DNA of 64,000 nt from Butyrivibrio sp. (GTDB lineage Bacteria; Bacillota; Clostridia; Lachnospirales; Lachnospiraceae). The notes under the pieces are model-generated. The model searched no databases and had not been told where the DNA came from. It was given only the letters and a program-made list of their open reading frames with translations. The stretch lies in assembly GCA_017470505.1 (NCBI GenBank), contig JAFUYO010000024.1, forward strand, positions 58,415 to 122,414. Reading direction: 5' to 3'. Below are positions 40,639-49,822 of this stretch, in pieces (within the stretch, counting starts at the first letter, position 1; each line of letters starts with the position of its first letter). The position numbers and the translations under genes were made by a program.

Positions 40639-42147
40639 TTACACCTGGCTGTCCTCTGCAGTATCCTCGACTCTCGTCCTGAGAAGTCCGTCGTGGATAC
40701 GTATGTCAACCCTGTCGCCGGCATTCACATCCTGCACGCTTACAACCGGGCGCTCGTCCTTTGTTATATATCCGAATCCGCTGACCAGCTTGGCTGTCGG
40801 GGACAGGCCGTGAAGCCTTGTGACAAGTATCTTAAACCTGTTCATCCTGTCATCAAAGACAAGGTCCATCTGGGGCCTCATTCTCTCCAAAAGAACGGAT
40901 AACCTCTCTCTTCTCTCCTTCAAAAGCCGCACCGGATCAAAGCTGTCAAGCCTTGCCTTTTTGGTCTGAAGCAGCAGCTCTTTCTGTCTGAGGTTGTTCT
41001 TCATGTTGTCATCGATGGACTTCTTCAGTTGGTCAATCCTCTGAATGGTCGTCATGATATCGGGAATAGTCTCCTCAGCTGCCTCGGTGGGCGTTGCCAC
41101 GCGTTTGTCCGAGACATAGTCTATGAGTGACCAGTTGCCCTCATGTCCGACCGCCGAAACTATCGGAGTTGCTGCTGCAAATACAGCCCTTGCAATCGCC
41201 TCGTCGTTGTAGGCAATAAGTTCCTCGTCCGAGCCTCCGCCCCTTCCTACGATGATGGTGTCAAGTCCCATGGTATCGAGTGCCCTGATACCTTCCACGA
41301 TTGTCCTGACAGCGTTCTGCCCCTGGACGTTGACATGGTAGAGTATCAGCTCAACAAAGGGGTTACGCTTCCTCGATACCTTCTCGATATCCTTTCTTGC
41401 CTGACCATTTTTGGAAGTAACTATCCCAACCCTTTTGGGAAATTTAGGGATGGGCTTTTTGTGAGCAATGTCAAATAGTCCCTCCTCTTCAAGCTTCCTT
41501 TTGAGCTGCAGATATTTAAGGCGGGCCTCGCCTGCACCCATCTCCTCAATCTCTCTGACTTCGAGGTTATACTTGCCCTGCTTCTCAAAAATCCTGAGCC
41601 TGCCTGCAATTGCAACCTTCTTGCCGGATTCAAATTCAAAGTGAAGGGCATAGTCCGCAACAGACGCCCACAGCACACACGGTAAAAGCGCATTTTCATC
41701 CTTGATATGAAAATAATAGTTGCCGTTATTCCTGCCACTGAAATTCGTTATCTCACCCTTGACGCATATATTCTTAAATTCGGGAAGACTCTGAACCGTA
41801 TCGGAAATAAGGGCATTGACCTCCGTTACGGTCTTGTAAGCCCTGTATCTGGGATCCTCCGCCAAATCTTCAGAGGAAGAAGCGGGGATACTTTCTCCGC
41901 CCCCAAAAGGTAAACCGTCATCCCAAAACCCATCGGAAATTGATAACTCACTGTTCTTTTTTGCCGTCCTTTTTGCACCGGCGCGTGCTCCTGCACCGCC
42001 GCTGCCATCATCGCCGTCCTCATACCATCTTCTGAGTGCGTCGTTCAATTCCGTGCAGTACCACTTTTTGATATTCGGATTCCATCTGGCTCCCGCAGCC
42101 TTCGCCCTGTCCTTCTCCGCATAGGGAACATTCAAAATTATACTCAT
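40639..42147 (-). CDS. xseA: Exodeoxyribonuclease VII large subunit with N-terminal DUF5710 domain
   Basis: This 502-aa protein is about 90-100 residues longer than the usual XseA because of an N-terminal DUF5710-like module: LNVPYAEKDRAKAAGARWNP and IKKWYC (residues 4-45). The OB-fold domain follows (VKGEITNFSGRNNGNYYFHI), then the catalytic domain (IIVGRGGGSDEELIAYNDE, SAVGHEGNWSLIDYVSDKRV) and a coiled-coil C-terminus that binds XseB. DUF5710 occurs in plasmid primases and nucleic-acid enzymes, so it may help DNA loading. The ATG has AAAGAGG upstream and is the sensible start. Confidence 0.96.
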   Translation of the reverse strand: MSIILNVPYAEKDRAKAAGARWNPNIKKWYCTELNDALRRWYEDGDDGSGGAGARAGAKRTAKKNSELSISDGFWDDGLPFGGGESIPASSSEDLAEDPRYRAYKTVTEVNALISDTVQSLPEFKNICVKGEITNFSGRNNGNYYFHIKDENALLPCVLWASVADYALHFEFESGKKVAIAGRLRIFEKQGKYNLEVREIEEMGAGEARLKYLQLKRKLEEEGLFDIAHKKPIPKFPKRVGIVTSKNGQARKDIEKVSRKRNPFVELILYHVNVQGQNAVRTIVEGIRALDTMGLDTIIVGRGGGSDEELIAYNDEAIARAVFAAATPIVSAVGHEGNWSLIDYVSDKRVATPTEAAEETIPDIMTTIQRIDQLKKSIDDNMKNNLRQKELLLQTKKARLDSFDPVRLLKERRERLSVLLERMRPQMDLVFDDRMNRFKILVTRLHGLSPTAKLVSGFGYITKDERPVVSVQDVNAGDRVDIRIHDGLLRTRVEDTAEDSQV

Positions 42148-42197
42148 GACAACCTCTTTGATATTGCAGCATCACCCGAACCATCAAATCGTTCAGA

Positions 42198-42815
42198 TTA
42201 ACTATAATTATCATCCATGGCTCTTTTTATGAGGGACATACCAAAGCCCCTCCTCATAAGAAAAGCAATTAACTTCTGCTTTTCTTTAAAATCACACGTC
42301 TGTGGGTCGTAGTGCTTTTTTAAAAGGAGAGCTCTGACCTGATCATACTCTGCATCACCGTCATCGTCAGAATAAAGCTCCTCGACAATCGGAAGCAGTA
42401 TATCCCTATCAATCCCCTTCCCTGTGAGGTCCTGAATGATGCGGTTTTTGGACCTCATCGACATATGATAGGTTATGTAATCCCTTGCATACCTCTCATC
42501 GTCAAGGTATCTGTAGGATTTGACATATTCAATTGCTTCATTAATGCACTCACCCGGGTACATTCCTTCTGAGAGCTTGTCGCGCAACTGCCTCTCCGTG
42601 TAGTCCTTCTTTTGCAGAAGGTTCATCGCGCGCAATTTCGCTCTCTTAGGGAGCAGTACTGTCGTGATGTCAGCATATATCATATCGCTGAGCTCTTCCC
42701 CCACTCTTATACAGTAATCCTTTATTTCACCCTTGTACAGAAGAAAAGAAAACTCTCCGTCAAGGTATATCTTCGCTCTCTTCTTATCAAATTCAGTTAT
42801 ATCTGTTACTACCAT
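42198..42815 (-). CDS. recX: RecX-family regulator of RecA
   Basis: This 205-aa protein has the three-helix repeats of RecX (RAMNLLQKKDYTERQLRDKL, YVKSYRYLDDERYARDYITY, FLMRRGFGMSLIKRAMDD). It limits RecA filament growth. It is 165 bp downstream of recA but separated from it by a strong terminator, so its transcription must rely on read-through or a separate start. Confidence 0.95.
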   Translation of the reverse strand: MVVTDITEFDKKRAKIYLDGEFSFLLYKGEIKDYCIRVGEELSDMIYADITTVLLPKRAKLRAMNLLQKKDYTERQLRDKLSEGMYPGECINEAIEYVKSYRYLDDERYARDYITYHMSMRSKNRIIQDLTGKGIDRDILLPIVEELYSDDDGDAEYDQVRALLLKKHYDPQTCDFKEKQKLIAFLMRRGFGMSLIKRAMDDNYS

Positions 42816-42855
42816 TTACTCCCCCTGTCACATGATCAAACTGCCGGATAAAGCC

Positions 42856-42892
42856 AAAAATCCCCCGGCAGTATTATCTGCCACCGGGGGAT
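42856..42892 (-). terminator. Intrinsic terminator after recA
   Basis: An 8-bp GC-rich stem (TCCCCCGG and CCGGGGGA) with an inner TGGCAG/CTGCC pairing is followed by TTTTTGG on the minus strand, about 90 bp after recA and before recX. Confidence 0.93.
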
Positions 42893-42917
42893 AGGTTATA
42901 AAAATGACGGATGCGAT

Positions 42918-42957
42918 TGCAAAACGCCAGACGTTCTAATAATGCAGGCAATCGCCG
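42918..42957 (-). repeat. Inverted repeat in the recA 3' UTR
   Basis: GCGATTGC and GCAATCGC form an 8-bp stem around a 24-nt loop between the recA stop and the terminator, with a smaller hairpin (GAAGC/GCTTC) closer to recA. Perhaps an mRNA 3' structure; no family recognised. Confidence 0.45.
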
Positions 42958-42980
42958 CTACTTGAAGCATACAAGCTTCC

Positions 42981-44072
42981 TTACTCAGTCTTAGCGGCCT
43001 TGCTCTTTTTGGCCGTGGCTGCTGCATCGGATACCTCTGCTGCATCCGGAGTATTGACAGCAGGAATCTCCCCGTCAACAGGAAGATTATAGTGTGCCCT
43101 CACCTTGTTGTTGATCTCAGCAAAGACCTGAGGGTTGTTCTCAAGATACAACTTGGCATTCTCACGGCCCTGTCCTATCTTCTCACCGTTGTACTGATAC
43201 CAGGCGCCTGACTTGTTGACGATGTCAACACCTGCAGCAAGGTCAAGCACATCTCCGGTCATAGAGATTCCCTTGCCGAACATGATATCAAACTCTGCCT
43301 CCTTGAAAGGAGGAGCAATCTTGTTCTTGACAACCTTGACCCTGGTCCTGTTACCGATGTTCTCACCGTTCTGCTTGATAGCCTCGATCCTGCGCACATC
43401 CATGCGAACTGATGAGTAGAATTTGAGCGCACGTCCGCCTGTGGTGGTCTCAGGATTGCCGAACATGATGCCGACCTTCTCACGAAGCTGGTTGATGAAT
43501 ACAACAGTGCAGTTGGACTTGCTGATAACAGCTGTGAGCTTACGAAGTGCCTGCGACATGAGCCTGGCCTGAAGTCCCACATGAGAGTCGCCCATATCTC
43601 CGTCGATCTCGGCCTTGGGCACGAGAGCAGCAACCGAGTCTACAACTACGATATCGATAGCCCCGGATCTGACCATGGTCTCTGTGATCTCAAGAGCCTG
43701 CTCACCGCTGTCGGGCTGCGAGATGTAGAGATTGTCTATATCAACACCTATATTCTTGGCATAAACAGGGTCGAGAGCGTGCTCAGCATCGATAAAGCCT
43801 GCAATTCCGCCTCTCTTCTGAACCTCAGCGATCATGTGAAGTGTGACCGTTGTCTTACCACTCGACTCAGGACCATAGATCTCGACAATCCTGCCCTTGG
43901 GAATTCCTCCGAGTCCAAGCGCAATGTCAAGACTGAGTGATCCTGTAGGTATAGTCTCTATATTCATCGTGTCTGCCGAATCACCGAGCTTCATGACAGC
44001 ACCCTTGCCGAACGCCTTCTCGATCTGTCCAAGTGCTGCCTCAAGTGCCTTCTGTTTATCTTCTCTTTCCAT
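42981..44072 (-). CDS. recA: Recombinase RecA
   Basis: This 363-aa protein has Walker [10 protein letters not shown], Walker [13 protein letters not shown], the MAW signature [20 protein letters not shown] with [20 protein letters not shown], and an Ala/Lys-rich C-terminus. It polymerises on ssDNA for homologous recombination and triggers LexA self-cleavage. The ATG has AAGGAG 8 bases upstream. Two SOS boxes flank its promoter. Confidence 0.99.
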   Translation of the reverse strand: MEREDKQKALEAALGQIEKAFGKGAVMKLGDSADTMNIETIPTGSLSLDIALGLGGIPKGRIVEIYGPESSGKTTVTLHMIAEVQKRGGIAGFIDAEHALDPVYAKNIGVDIDNLYISQPDSGEQALEITETMVRSGAIDIVVVDSVAALVPKAEIDGDMGDSHVGLQARLMSQALRKLTAVISKSNCTVVFINQLREKVGIMFGNPETTTGGRALKFYSSVRMDVRRIEAIKQNGENIGNRTRVKVVKNKIAPPFKEAEFDIMFGKGISMTGDVLDLAAGVDIVNKSGAWYQYNGEKIGQGRENAKLYLENNPQVFAEINNKVRAHYNLPVDGEIPAVNTPDAAEVSDAAATAKKSKAAKTE

Positions 44073-44107
44073 ACATTTTCTCCTTAATTCACATAATTTC
44101 TATTTGT

Positions 44108-44119
44108 GAACATCCGTTC
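44108..44119. promoter_or_regulatory. LexA (SOS) box 2 of recA
   Basis: GAACATCCGTTC is a perfect GAAC-N4-GTTC Gram-positive SOS box between the promoter and the recA start codon. Confidence 0.85.
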
Positions 44120-44133
44120 GTTCTTATAAGTAT

Positions 44134-44162
44134 AATATAAAACGAATGTTCGACCGTGTCAA
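44134..44162 (-). promoter_or_regulatory. recA promoter with LexA box 1 in the spacer
   Basis: TTGACA (44157-44162), a 17-bp spacer and TATATT (44134-44139). The spacer contains CGAACATTCGTTT, an SOS box with one mismatch (44140-44151), so LexA would block RNA polymerase directly. Confidence 0.85.
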
Positions 44163-44248
44163 CTTATATTTTTACTTTTTCCAAAAAAATGAATTTCCGG
44201 CAGAAACGCCAGATGCAAGTAACTTGCAGATCCCCAAAAAACATACAC

Positions 44249-44275
44249 AAGTCACCGCCCCAAAAGCGGTGACTT
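44249..44275 (-). terminator. Hairpin, possible second terminator before recA
   Basis: A perfect 10-bp stem (AAGTCACCGC, 7-nt loop) is followed at a short distance by a T-rich stretch on the minus strand (TGTGTATGTTTTTT). It would back up the hairpin nearer the J-domain gene. Confidence 0.6.
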
Positions 44276-44315
44276 GGATATAGTACCACATATTCACCTA
44301 CATGTCAAAAACAAT

Positions 44316-44344
44316 GACATCCCGAATGAAGCATTCAAGATGTC
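44316..44344 (-). terminator. Terminator of the J-domain protein gene
   Basis: GACATC/GATGTC and GAATG/CATTC form a stacked stem with a 3-nt loop, followed by ATTGTTTTT on the minus strand, 17 bp after the stop codon. Confidence 0.75.
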
Positions 44345-44360
44345 CGGATGTCTGCAAAAA

Positions 44361-44897
44361 TCATGCTTTCATACTGATGTCGTACCGTCTGCAGAGCACG
44401 CTGTACTCCTGGTTGATCAGTTGAACCATATATGAGTCTCCGCTGATATTGTCGGGATGGAACATCTTCATCAGATCCTTGTATCTCTTCTTAAGTGTCA
44501 GAGGCGAATTGACTCCCCTGAACAAAAGATCCAGGGCGTCATACTCGTCCTCTCTCTGATATGCTTTCTCCCTCTCGAGCCTTATAAATTCGCTCTCAAG
44601 CTTCTTTTTGTCAGCGTTGAGCTGCTCAAATCCGTTGTTGAGGATTCTCAGTCTCTGATCAAAAAGAGCCTTGTCATTGTTGAGTTTCTTGGTGGCTGTC
44701 TCAAGCCGCCTCTCAGTCTGGTCACAGCGGTCCTTAAAAGCCCTCTCGTCCCTCTCGAGCTTCGAGTACTTCTCGGAAAGTGCACTCTCCTGGTTCTCAA
44801 GCCTTACACTCTCCTTGAAGAGCCAGATTCTGAGCTGCGAGAGCTCATCCTCAGTCCCGCTCAAAATTATCTGTTCCAAATTTCTTTTTTCTTCCAT
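44361..44897 (-). CDS. Coiled-coil protein with C-terminal J domain
   Basis: This 178-aa protein has a long coiled coil (residues about 15-120, many Leu/Glu/Lys heptads) followed by a C-terminal J-like domain (LTLKKRYKDLMKMFHPDNIS) with the HPD tripeptide that stimulates DnaK ATPase. A J domain at the C-terminus with no Gly/Phe or zinc region makes it a specialised type III co-chaperone. It is not linked to dnaK here. The client is unknown. Confidence 0.85.
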   Translation of the reverse strand: MEEKRNLEQIILSGTEDELSQLRIWLFKESVRLENQESALSEKYSKLERDERAFKDRCDQTERRLETATKKLNNDKALFDQRLRILNNGFEQLNADKKKLESEFIRLEREKAYQREDEYDALDLLFRGVNSPLTLKKRYKDLMKMFHPDNISGDSYMVQLINQEYSVLCRRYDISMKA

Positions 44898-44925
44898 AAG
44901 GGTCCCCCACCTTCTGGATAAACCG

Positions 44926-45360
44926 TCACTTCTCCCCGTCTTTTTCGTCTTTTTCAGTCGTTTCTTCCTTGGCTTCTTTATCGGGAAAAGCGATATCTAC
45001 TGCTGCATCATCCTCCATGATCTCCTCGTCCTTATTTTTGAAACGGTCCATTACATCGGGAACAAGATCAAGGATCTTGGTAACCGCATCCTGGTTCTTG
45101 ATATTTACAAGCTTGGTGGAACCGTTCTTGATTATAAGGACAGCGCTCGGTGACATCTTGGCACCAAAGCCCCCGCATCCTCCTGTCTTTTTGTCGGCAC
45201 TTGAGGAGCCGGCACCAACTCCGAATGAAACATCAACAAGCGGAAGTATGATCGTATCTCCTATCTGTGTAGGCTCACCGACCACCGTCTTGGTTGAAAG
45301 TATTGAATTCATTCCATTTAGTAAAGAACTGACAACCCCGCTAAAATTGCCTTCTGCCAT
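44926..45360 (-). CDS. GerW (YtfJ) family protein
   Basis: This 144-aa protein has the GerW features: VSSLLNGMNSILSTKTVVGEP at the N-terminus, IILPLVDVSFGVGAGSS, the Gly-rich GGCGGFGAKMSPSAVLII motif, and an acidic C-terminal tail (KEETTEKDEKDGEK). The family acts in spore germination in bacilli but also occurs in non-sporulating Firmicutes. It follows the DUF2953 gene, a conserved pairing. Confidence 0.92.
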   Translation of the reverse strand: MAEGNFSGVVSSLLNGMNSILSTKTVVGEPTQIGDTIILPLVDVSFGVGAGSSSADKKTGGCGGFGAKMSPSAVLIIKNGSTKLVNIKNQDAVTKILDLVPDVMDRFKNKDEEIMEDDAAVDIAFPDKEAKEETTEKDEKDGEK

Positions 45361-45382
45361 AATATCCTCCCGGTGACGAAAG

Positions 45383-46525
45383 TCACTTTTTCATTATCTT
45401 TTTGAATCTTCGAATAGTCTTTTTCACATCTTTGTTGAAGTAAACGATTGCTGCGCAGTACAGTATCGTAAATACCGTTATATGTCCCTTTATGTGAACA
45501 TCCGCGTAAACACTCTTATTCTCAAAGTCCGGCGAAAACGCTATCTTCCATTTTCTCCTGATGAAAGGAAGTACTGCTCCGTAGGCACCAAGAATCTGCG
45601 CTGTGACCGCCGGATCGCCCGTTCCAAGCCTTATTACAGCCTTTATTCTGTCGGGCAGGATCATATTCAGGATCACAATGAGCTTCTTTTTAACCAGGTC
45701 AAAAGCCCTTTTGAAAATATCATTCTCCAGAGTTGATTTAACCATATCTATTTTACCACAAACTCTAGATATTGTATATGAGATTTTTTCAAACACATTT
45801 ATTGGTGTCTCTATAATCATTCTGAAGCTGTCGATTATCTTCCAGAGATAATCGAGGAAAGACGTGTATTCATCGTCATCTTCCGTGGCTTTGTCTTCTT
45901 TTTTTTCTTCCGGGACGGATCCTACCCGAACCTCAGACTCATCCTCAGACTCATTCTCAGAAGCTTTTTCTGCGCATTCCTTTATATCTGCCTTGTTTTC
46001 GTCCTCCTGCTGCCCTTTCTCTTCGCCCGCACTACCTTCTCTGTCCTTTTTTTCCTCTACACCATCTGCACTCTCGGTGCCTGACTTATCTTTATCATCT
46101 ATCTCATCTTTGCTGTCTGAATTTTCTTTTTTGTCATTTTTTTCTGCCTTATCTTCTTTATCGTCTTTTTCTACTTTACCGCCAGTTTTCCTTTTCTTCC
46201 TATCAGGCTTATCTGCAGTTTCATCCTCCCCCGGCTTTTCCTTGCGTGGAAGAATCTTTATCCCGAACACCTTCAGCGTAAACTGCTTATCCCGGGGAAA
46301 AGAGATCTTCCCCCTTACCACAAACCACAGCCACGAAAAACCTGCCGACAGATCAAGGCTGTTCACATCAAAGCCCTTGTCGAGGTCAGTCTCAGGGACA
46401 AGGGCGTCTGCTCTGTACCTTATCGGGACGAATAAAACAAGTAGCAAAAGAACAAGCACCACCGCCAGGATGACAAGCAGCACTATCCCTGTTATTTTCA
46501 AAATTGTGAGGACATATGTCACCAT
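45383..46525 (-). CDS. DUF2953-domain membrane protein
   Basis: This 380-aa protein has an N-terminal membrane helix (ITGIVLLVILAVVLVLLLLVLF), a beta-rich segment (DLSAGFSWLWFVVRGKISFP) and a long low-complexity Lys/Glu/Asp/Ser linker (residues about 100-215). The DUF2953 core follows (RLGTGDPAVTAQILGAYGAV). Family members are usually shorter, so the charged insert is unusual. It is generally found next to gerW in Clostridia; function unknown. Confidence 0.88.
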   Translation of the reverse strand: MVTYVLTILKITGIVLLVILAVVLVLLLLVLFVPIRYRADALVPETDLDKGFDVNSLDLSAGFSWLWFVVRGKISFPRDKQFTLKVFGIKILPRKEKPGEDETADKPDRKKRKTGGKVEKDDKEDKAEKNDKKENSDSKDEIDDKDKSGTESADGVEEKKDREGSAGEEKGQQEDENKADIKECAEKASENESEDESEVRVGSVPEEKKEDKATEDDDEYTSFLDYLWKIIDSFRMIIETPINVFEKISYTISRVCGKIDMVKSTLENDIFKRAFDLVKKKLIVILNMILPDRIKAVIRLGTGDPAVTAQILGAYGAVLPFIRRKWKIAFSPDFENKSVYADVHIKGHITVFTILYCAAIVYFNKDVKKTIRRFKKIMKK

Positions 46526-46568
46526 CAGAATCTAAAACCACCTATGTAAAAAAATGAAGTACATATGA

Positions 46569-46964
46569 TTATGCATTGCTCCCTGCAATCCCGGAGTTTA
46601 AAAAGTCCAGGATTCTCCCGTCAAAGCCGGCCCTGCTCGCATCCTCCGTCATGCGCACGACAAGCTTTAGCGCCTCCTCGTGACCGGATGCGATTCCGTA
46701 TATATATGCAGGATTGTCTTCATAGTAGGGCTGCTGCAGCAGCTGACTGTTCATGATGTCAAGCTGGTCTGACTTGGCCATTGCGCGCATTATGCAGTAA
46801 ATCGCGGGCTGCCTTTTCCCATGGAAGAGCCGCCACTTTACAAGTGTCCGGTGCTTTATGGAATCTCCCCAGTACAGATCTTTATTAAACTTAACAGTTC
46901 CCTTTCTTCTCATGCCAGACTGCTGCTCCCCCCAAAAAATTTCGTCATCAATGCTCTGCCACAC
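46569..46964 (-). CDS. Hypothetical protein, 131 aa
   Basis: I do not recognise a family. The frame starts at GTG (WQSIDDEIFWGEQ) with no good ribosome site; an ATG 17 codons in (MRRKGTVKFNKDLYWG) is an alternative. It contains basic and aromatic stretches (KHRTLVKWRLFHGKRQPAIY) and a helical C-terminal half with no membrane segment. It follows the hybrid kinase gene closely, so it may belong to the same transcript. Confidence 0.65.
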   Translation of the reverse strand: MWQSIDDEIFWGEQQSGMRRKGTVKFNKDLYWGDSIKHRTLVKWRLFHGKRQPAIYCIMRAMAKSDQLDIMNSQLLQQPYYEDNPAYIYGIASGHEEALKLVVRMTEDASRAGFDGRILDFLNSGIAGSNA

Positions 46965-46977
46965 AAAAAGGGTAATA

Positions 46978-49641
46978 TCACGACGAAAGCCTTATAAGCT
47001 CCTCTTTCAAAACCGACATATTGAGCGGCTTTACAAGGTAGGCATCCATGCCGGACTTGATCCCCCTGTCACAGTCTTCCGCAAAAGCATTGGCCGAAAG
47101 TCCCAAAATGGTTATTTCCTTCTGATATCCGCATTCAAGATTACGAATGGCCATGGTAGCCTCATAGCCATTCATCACAGGCATCTGAGCATCCATAAGA
47201 ACAACATCTATCTGTCCCTTGGCCATATGTCTGATCTTGTCAACGGCTTCAGCGCCGTCATATGCAGTATCAGTCTCTGCTCCCACAGCTTCCAGAAGCT
47301 CTGTGGCAAGCTCGGAATTCAGCTCATTATCATCAACCACGAGAAACCGCTTTCCTTTGAAGGGGTCAATATTTTCACTTATCTTAGACTCTTCGTCGCT
47401 CTTTTCATTTTCAGGCTCTTCAGTAACTTTAAACTGAAAATAAAGCGTTATCTCAGTTCCCTCATTCGGTGCGCTCTTACACTCTATGGTGCCATTCATA
47501 AGGTCGACCAGGTTCTTGACAATGGAAAGACCCAGTCCCGATCCATAAAATCCTGCCTCTGTGGTATTTCTCTCCCTCTCAAACGCATCAAACAGATTTT
47601 TCTGAAACTCGGACGACATACCTACCCCGTCGTCCCTTACCACTATCTCAAAAGAGGAGTAGCCCTTATTCGGGGCCACCTTTCCCTCTTTTAAGGAAAA
47701 CTGTATATGCCCGCCCTCGGGAGTGTACATGAGAGCATTCTTGAGGATATTGATCAGTATCTCCTCCATTTTGGCAATATCAAATACTGCGCTCTTATGC
47801 TTTATATCAGTGTCAAAGGTAAGGCTCTGGTTCTTGTTTTCAGCCATGGGATAAGCGAATGATTTAAGGCTCTCCAGAAGACTATTGAACTCTTCCTCTT
47901 TTTCATCGAGGTACTCCTGACTGTTTTCAAGCCGGACCAGATTCAGGGCATTGTTGCATAGATCAAGCATCACCTTGGCAGATCTGCTTATCTTATCAAG
48001 GTAATCCGAGACCTTGCCGGGCTCATCAAGATGTGCTCCAACAAGCGCCTGATAGCCCAGAATCGCATTGAGCGGTGTCCTTAAGTCATGGGACATATTG
48101 GACAAAAACCTGTTCTTGGCATCACTTGCCTGTTCAGCCTCTTTCAGAAGGGACTGCAAGAGTTCGTTTTTGTGCTTTTCTTCAAGAACCGCTTCATCCG
48201 TATTGGTAACGCCCAAAATAAATCTGTCTACAGCACTTCTATCGCCGATCCTGGCAAAATAGAGTCTGAAGTAATGCACTTTTTCAGGAGATGAGCACAT
48301 ACATATATTGAGCTCGAAATAATTATGATCGGACAGACGTCTCTTTATGTTTTCAGGCGATATTCCATCAAAAAAAGTATTCTTATCATCCGGAAGGACA
48401 TATCTTTCGCCCAGCTCTTTGAAAATTCTGTCCATGTCCTTCTCTCGCTCTATAAAAGCCCTGAACTGTCTCGCAAAGCCATCAGCACGGATCACCTCGA
48501 TAAGGTTTTTGGACAAAAAGCAGGAGAAAACGCCCATGTATGCAAGGCTCAGTCCCTCGGTATTCTCATAGTTAAAGCGTGCCTGATCCCTGATGCTCTC
48601 AGCCTGAACGGCCATTGCCGCATCGCTTCGGTTAAAGCAGCGAAGTATCAGATCGGCGATAAGCCCCAGAAATACACCATCTGTCTCCGACCATTTGCTC
48701 ACAAATCTTCCGCGGCAGAAAGAGACCACAGACATATTCTCATTTACCTTAAGCCCGTCATCAGTGTACTCCAGTGCCTGCTCAAAGCCGTTTTTCTTAA
48801 AAAAGGAATACATTGCCGGAGCATAGAGCTGCATTCTCTCTACATCATTGATGATAAACAGGCCGTCTTCATGGAAGCTCTCGTAATAGTAATCCCTGTT
48901 TATATAGTAATCGGATCTGTTCCTTAGGTCTTTGCATTTCCCGTAAATCAGGTATATCACATGGTTTTTTCCGTCATCAAAAAACACTGCCTGAAGCTGA
49001 AAAGCATGCATGACAGACTCCAAAAGATCCATCCTCTCATTCTTATTGGCAGCTTCATATCTGGACAGAAAATGGTTTACGACCATGAGCTTTTTGTATT
49101 TCAAAAAAGCCTTTGAATCGGTGATGATGCTGCCATTACCGTAAATGTACTGGTAATGAAGGTCGGGATAATATATTATGTATCTGTCTCCGCCCTTGTC
49201 CCTGGCAAGATCTGTCATCTTAACGACCAGGTCGTAGAGATCGTCATAGTTCTCAACATCCAGAGGATATGAAGCTATCCCGATGGAACATGAAAGCTTT
49301 ATGCCTTTCTGACTAAGGACAGGGCTTTCCTCTGAAATTCTCTTTATTCCAAATTTCACAGGCCTGACAAAGCTTCTCATCTGATCCTTGTATTCAAGAT
49401 TCTCTATCGCAAAGAGAAACTTATCATCTGAAATTCTGCCGCGCCTGATTCCGGGGCCCAGGACCCTGCCAAGAAGATTATCGGCATCGTCCATGATCTT
49501 CTCTGCAATTTCGTCTCCGTGCTGCCTTCGTATACTGTCAAAGCCATCAATCTCCACAATGGCTGCCATACAGGCATCCACCTTGTGATTGTCAATAAGG
49601 TCTTTCAGGTAACCGGTAATTTCATTATATCCTTCCACCAT
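46978..49641 (-). CDS. Hybrid histidine kinase with degenerate GGDEF domain and receiver
   Basis: This is an 887-aa protein. Residues 1-165 fold like GGDEF (AAIVEIDGFDSIRRQHGDEI, KLSCSIGIASYP), but the active-site loop reads GRISDDKF, so diguanylate cyclase activity is unlikely. A long uncharacterised region and a PAS-like segment follow. Then come HisKA (FLSNMSHDLRTPLNAILGYQ, around residue 520), HATPase (NILKNALMYTPEGG, GSGLGLSIVKNLV) and a C-terminal receiver (VVDDNELN, VLMDAQMPVMNG). No membrane helix is seen, so it is probably cytoplasmic. It is divergent from the HD-GYP gene. Confidence 0.93.
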   Translation of the reverse strand: MVEGYNEITGYLKDLIDNHKVDACMAAIVEIDGFDSIRRQHGDEIAEKIMDDADNLLGRVLGPGIRRGRISDDKFLFAIENLEYKDQMRSFVRPVKFGIKRISEESPVLSQKGIKLSCSIGIASYPLDVENYDDLYDLVVKMTDLARDKGGDRYIIYYPDLHYQYIYGNGSIITDSKAFLKYKKLMVVNHFLSRYEAANKNERMDLLESVMHAFQLQAVFFDDGKNHVIYLIYGKCKDLRNRSDYYINRDYYYESFHEDGLFIINDVERMQLYAPAMYSFFKKNGFEQALEYTDDGLKVNENMSVVSFCRGRFVSKWSETDGVFLGLIADLILRCFNRSDAAMAVQAESIRDQARFNYENTEGLSLAYMGVFSCFLSKNLIEVIRADGFARQFRAFIEREKDMDRIFKELGERYVLPDDKNTFFDGISPENIKRRLSDHNYFELNICMCSSPEKVHYFRLYFARIGDRSAVDRFILGVTNTDEAVLEEKHKNELLQSLLKEAEQASDAKNRFLSNMSHDLRTPLNAILGYQALVGAHLDEPGKVSDYLDKISRSAKVMLDLCNNALNLVRLENSQEYLDEKEEEFNSLLESLKSFAYPMAENKNQSLTFDTDIKHKSAVFDIAKMEEILINILKNALMYTPEGGHIQFSLKEGKVAPNKGYSSFEIVVRDDGVGMSSEFQKNLFDAFERERNTTEAGFYGSGLGLSIVKNLVDLMNGTIECKSAPNEGTEITLYFQFKVTEEPENEKSDEESKISENIDPFKGKRFLVVDDNELNSELATELLEAVGAETDTAYDGAEAVDKIRHMAKGQIDVVLMDAQMPVMNGYEATMAIRNLECGYQKEITILGLSANAFAEDCDRGIKSGMDAYLVKPLNMSVLKEELIRLSS

Positions 49642-49768
49642 ACAATTCCCGCCTTATCTTTAACACAAAAACCCTGAAACAGTTTTCCACACTATACTAT
49701 TTTTTATGATATCCAAAATCATTTAATCATTCAAGTCAAAGAGATTAGTATGTACCCGATATCCATGT

Positions 49769-49774
49769 TATAAT
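49769..49774 (+). promoter_or_regulatory. Extended -10 promoter of the HD-GYP gene
   Basis: TGTTATAAT (TGn-TATAAT) on the plus strand, 49 bp before the ATG, with GGAGG upstream of the start. The -35 is weak, as expected for an extended -10 promoter. Confidence 0.65.
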
Positions 49775-49822
49775 GTACAATATGTCTGTGAATACATGAA
49801 TCATCGGAGGATTTGAAAACAA

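Noticed and set aside
46858-47694. Plus-strand ORF of 278 codons inside the hybrid kinase gene
   Set aside because: It is a shadow of the minus-strand receiver and ATPase domains, whose motifs are unmistakable.
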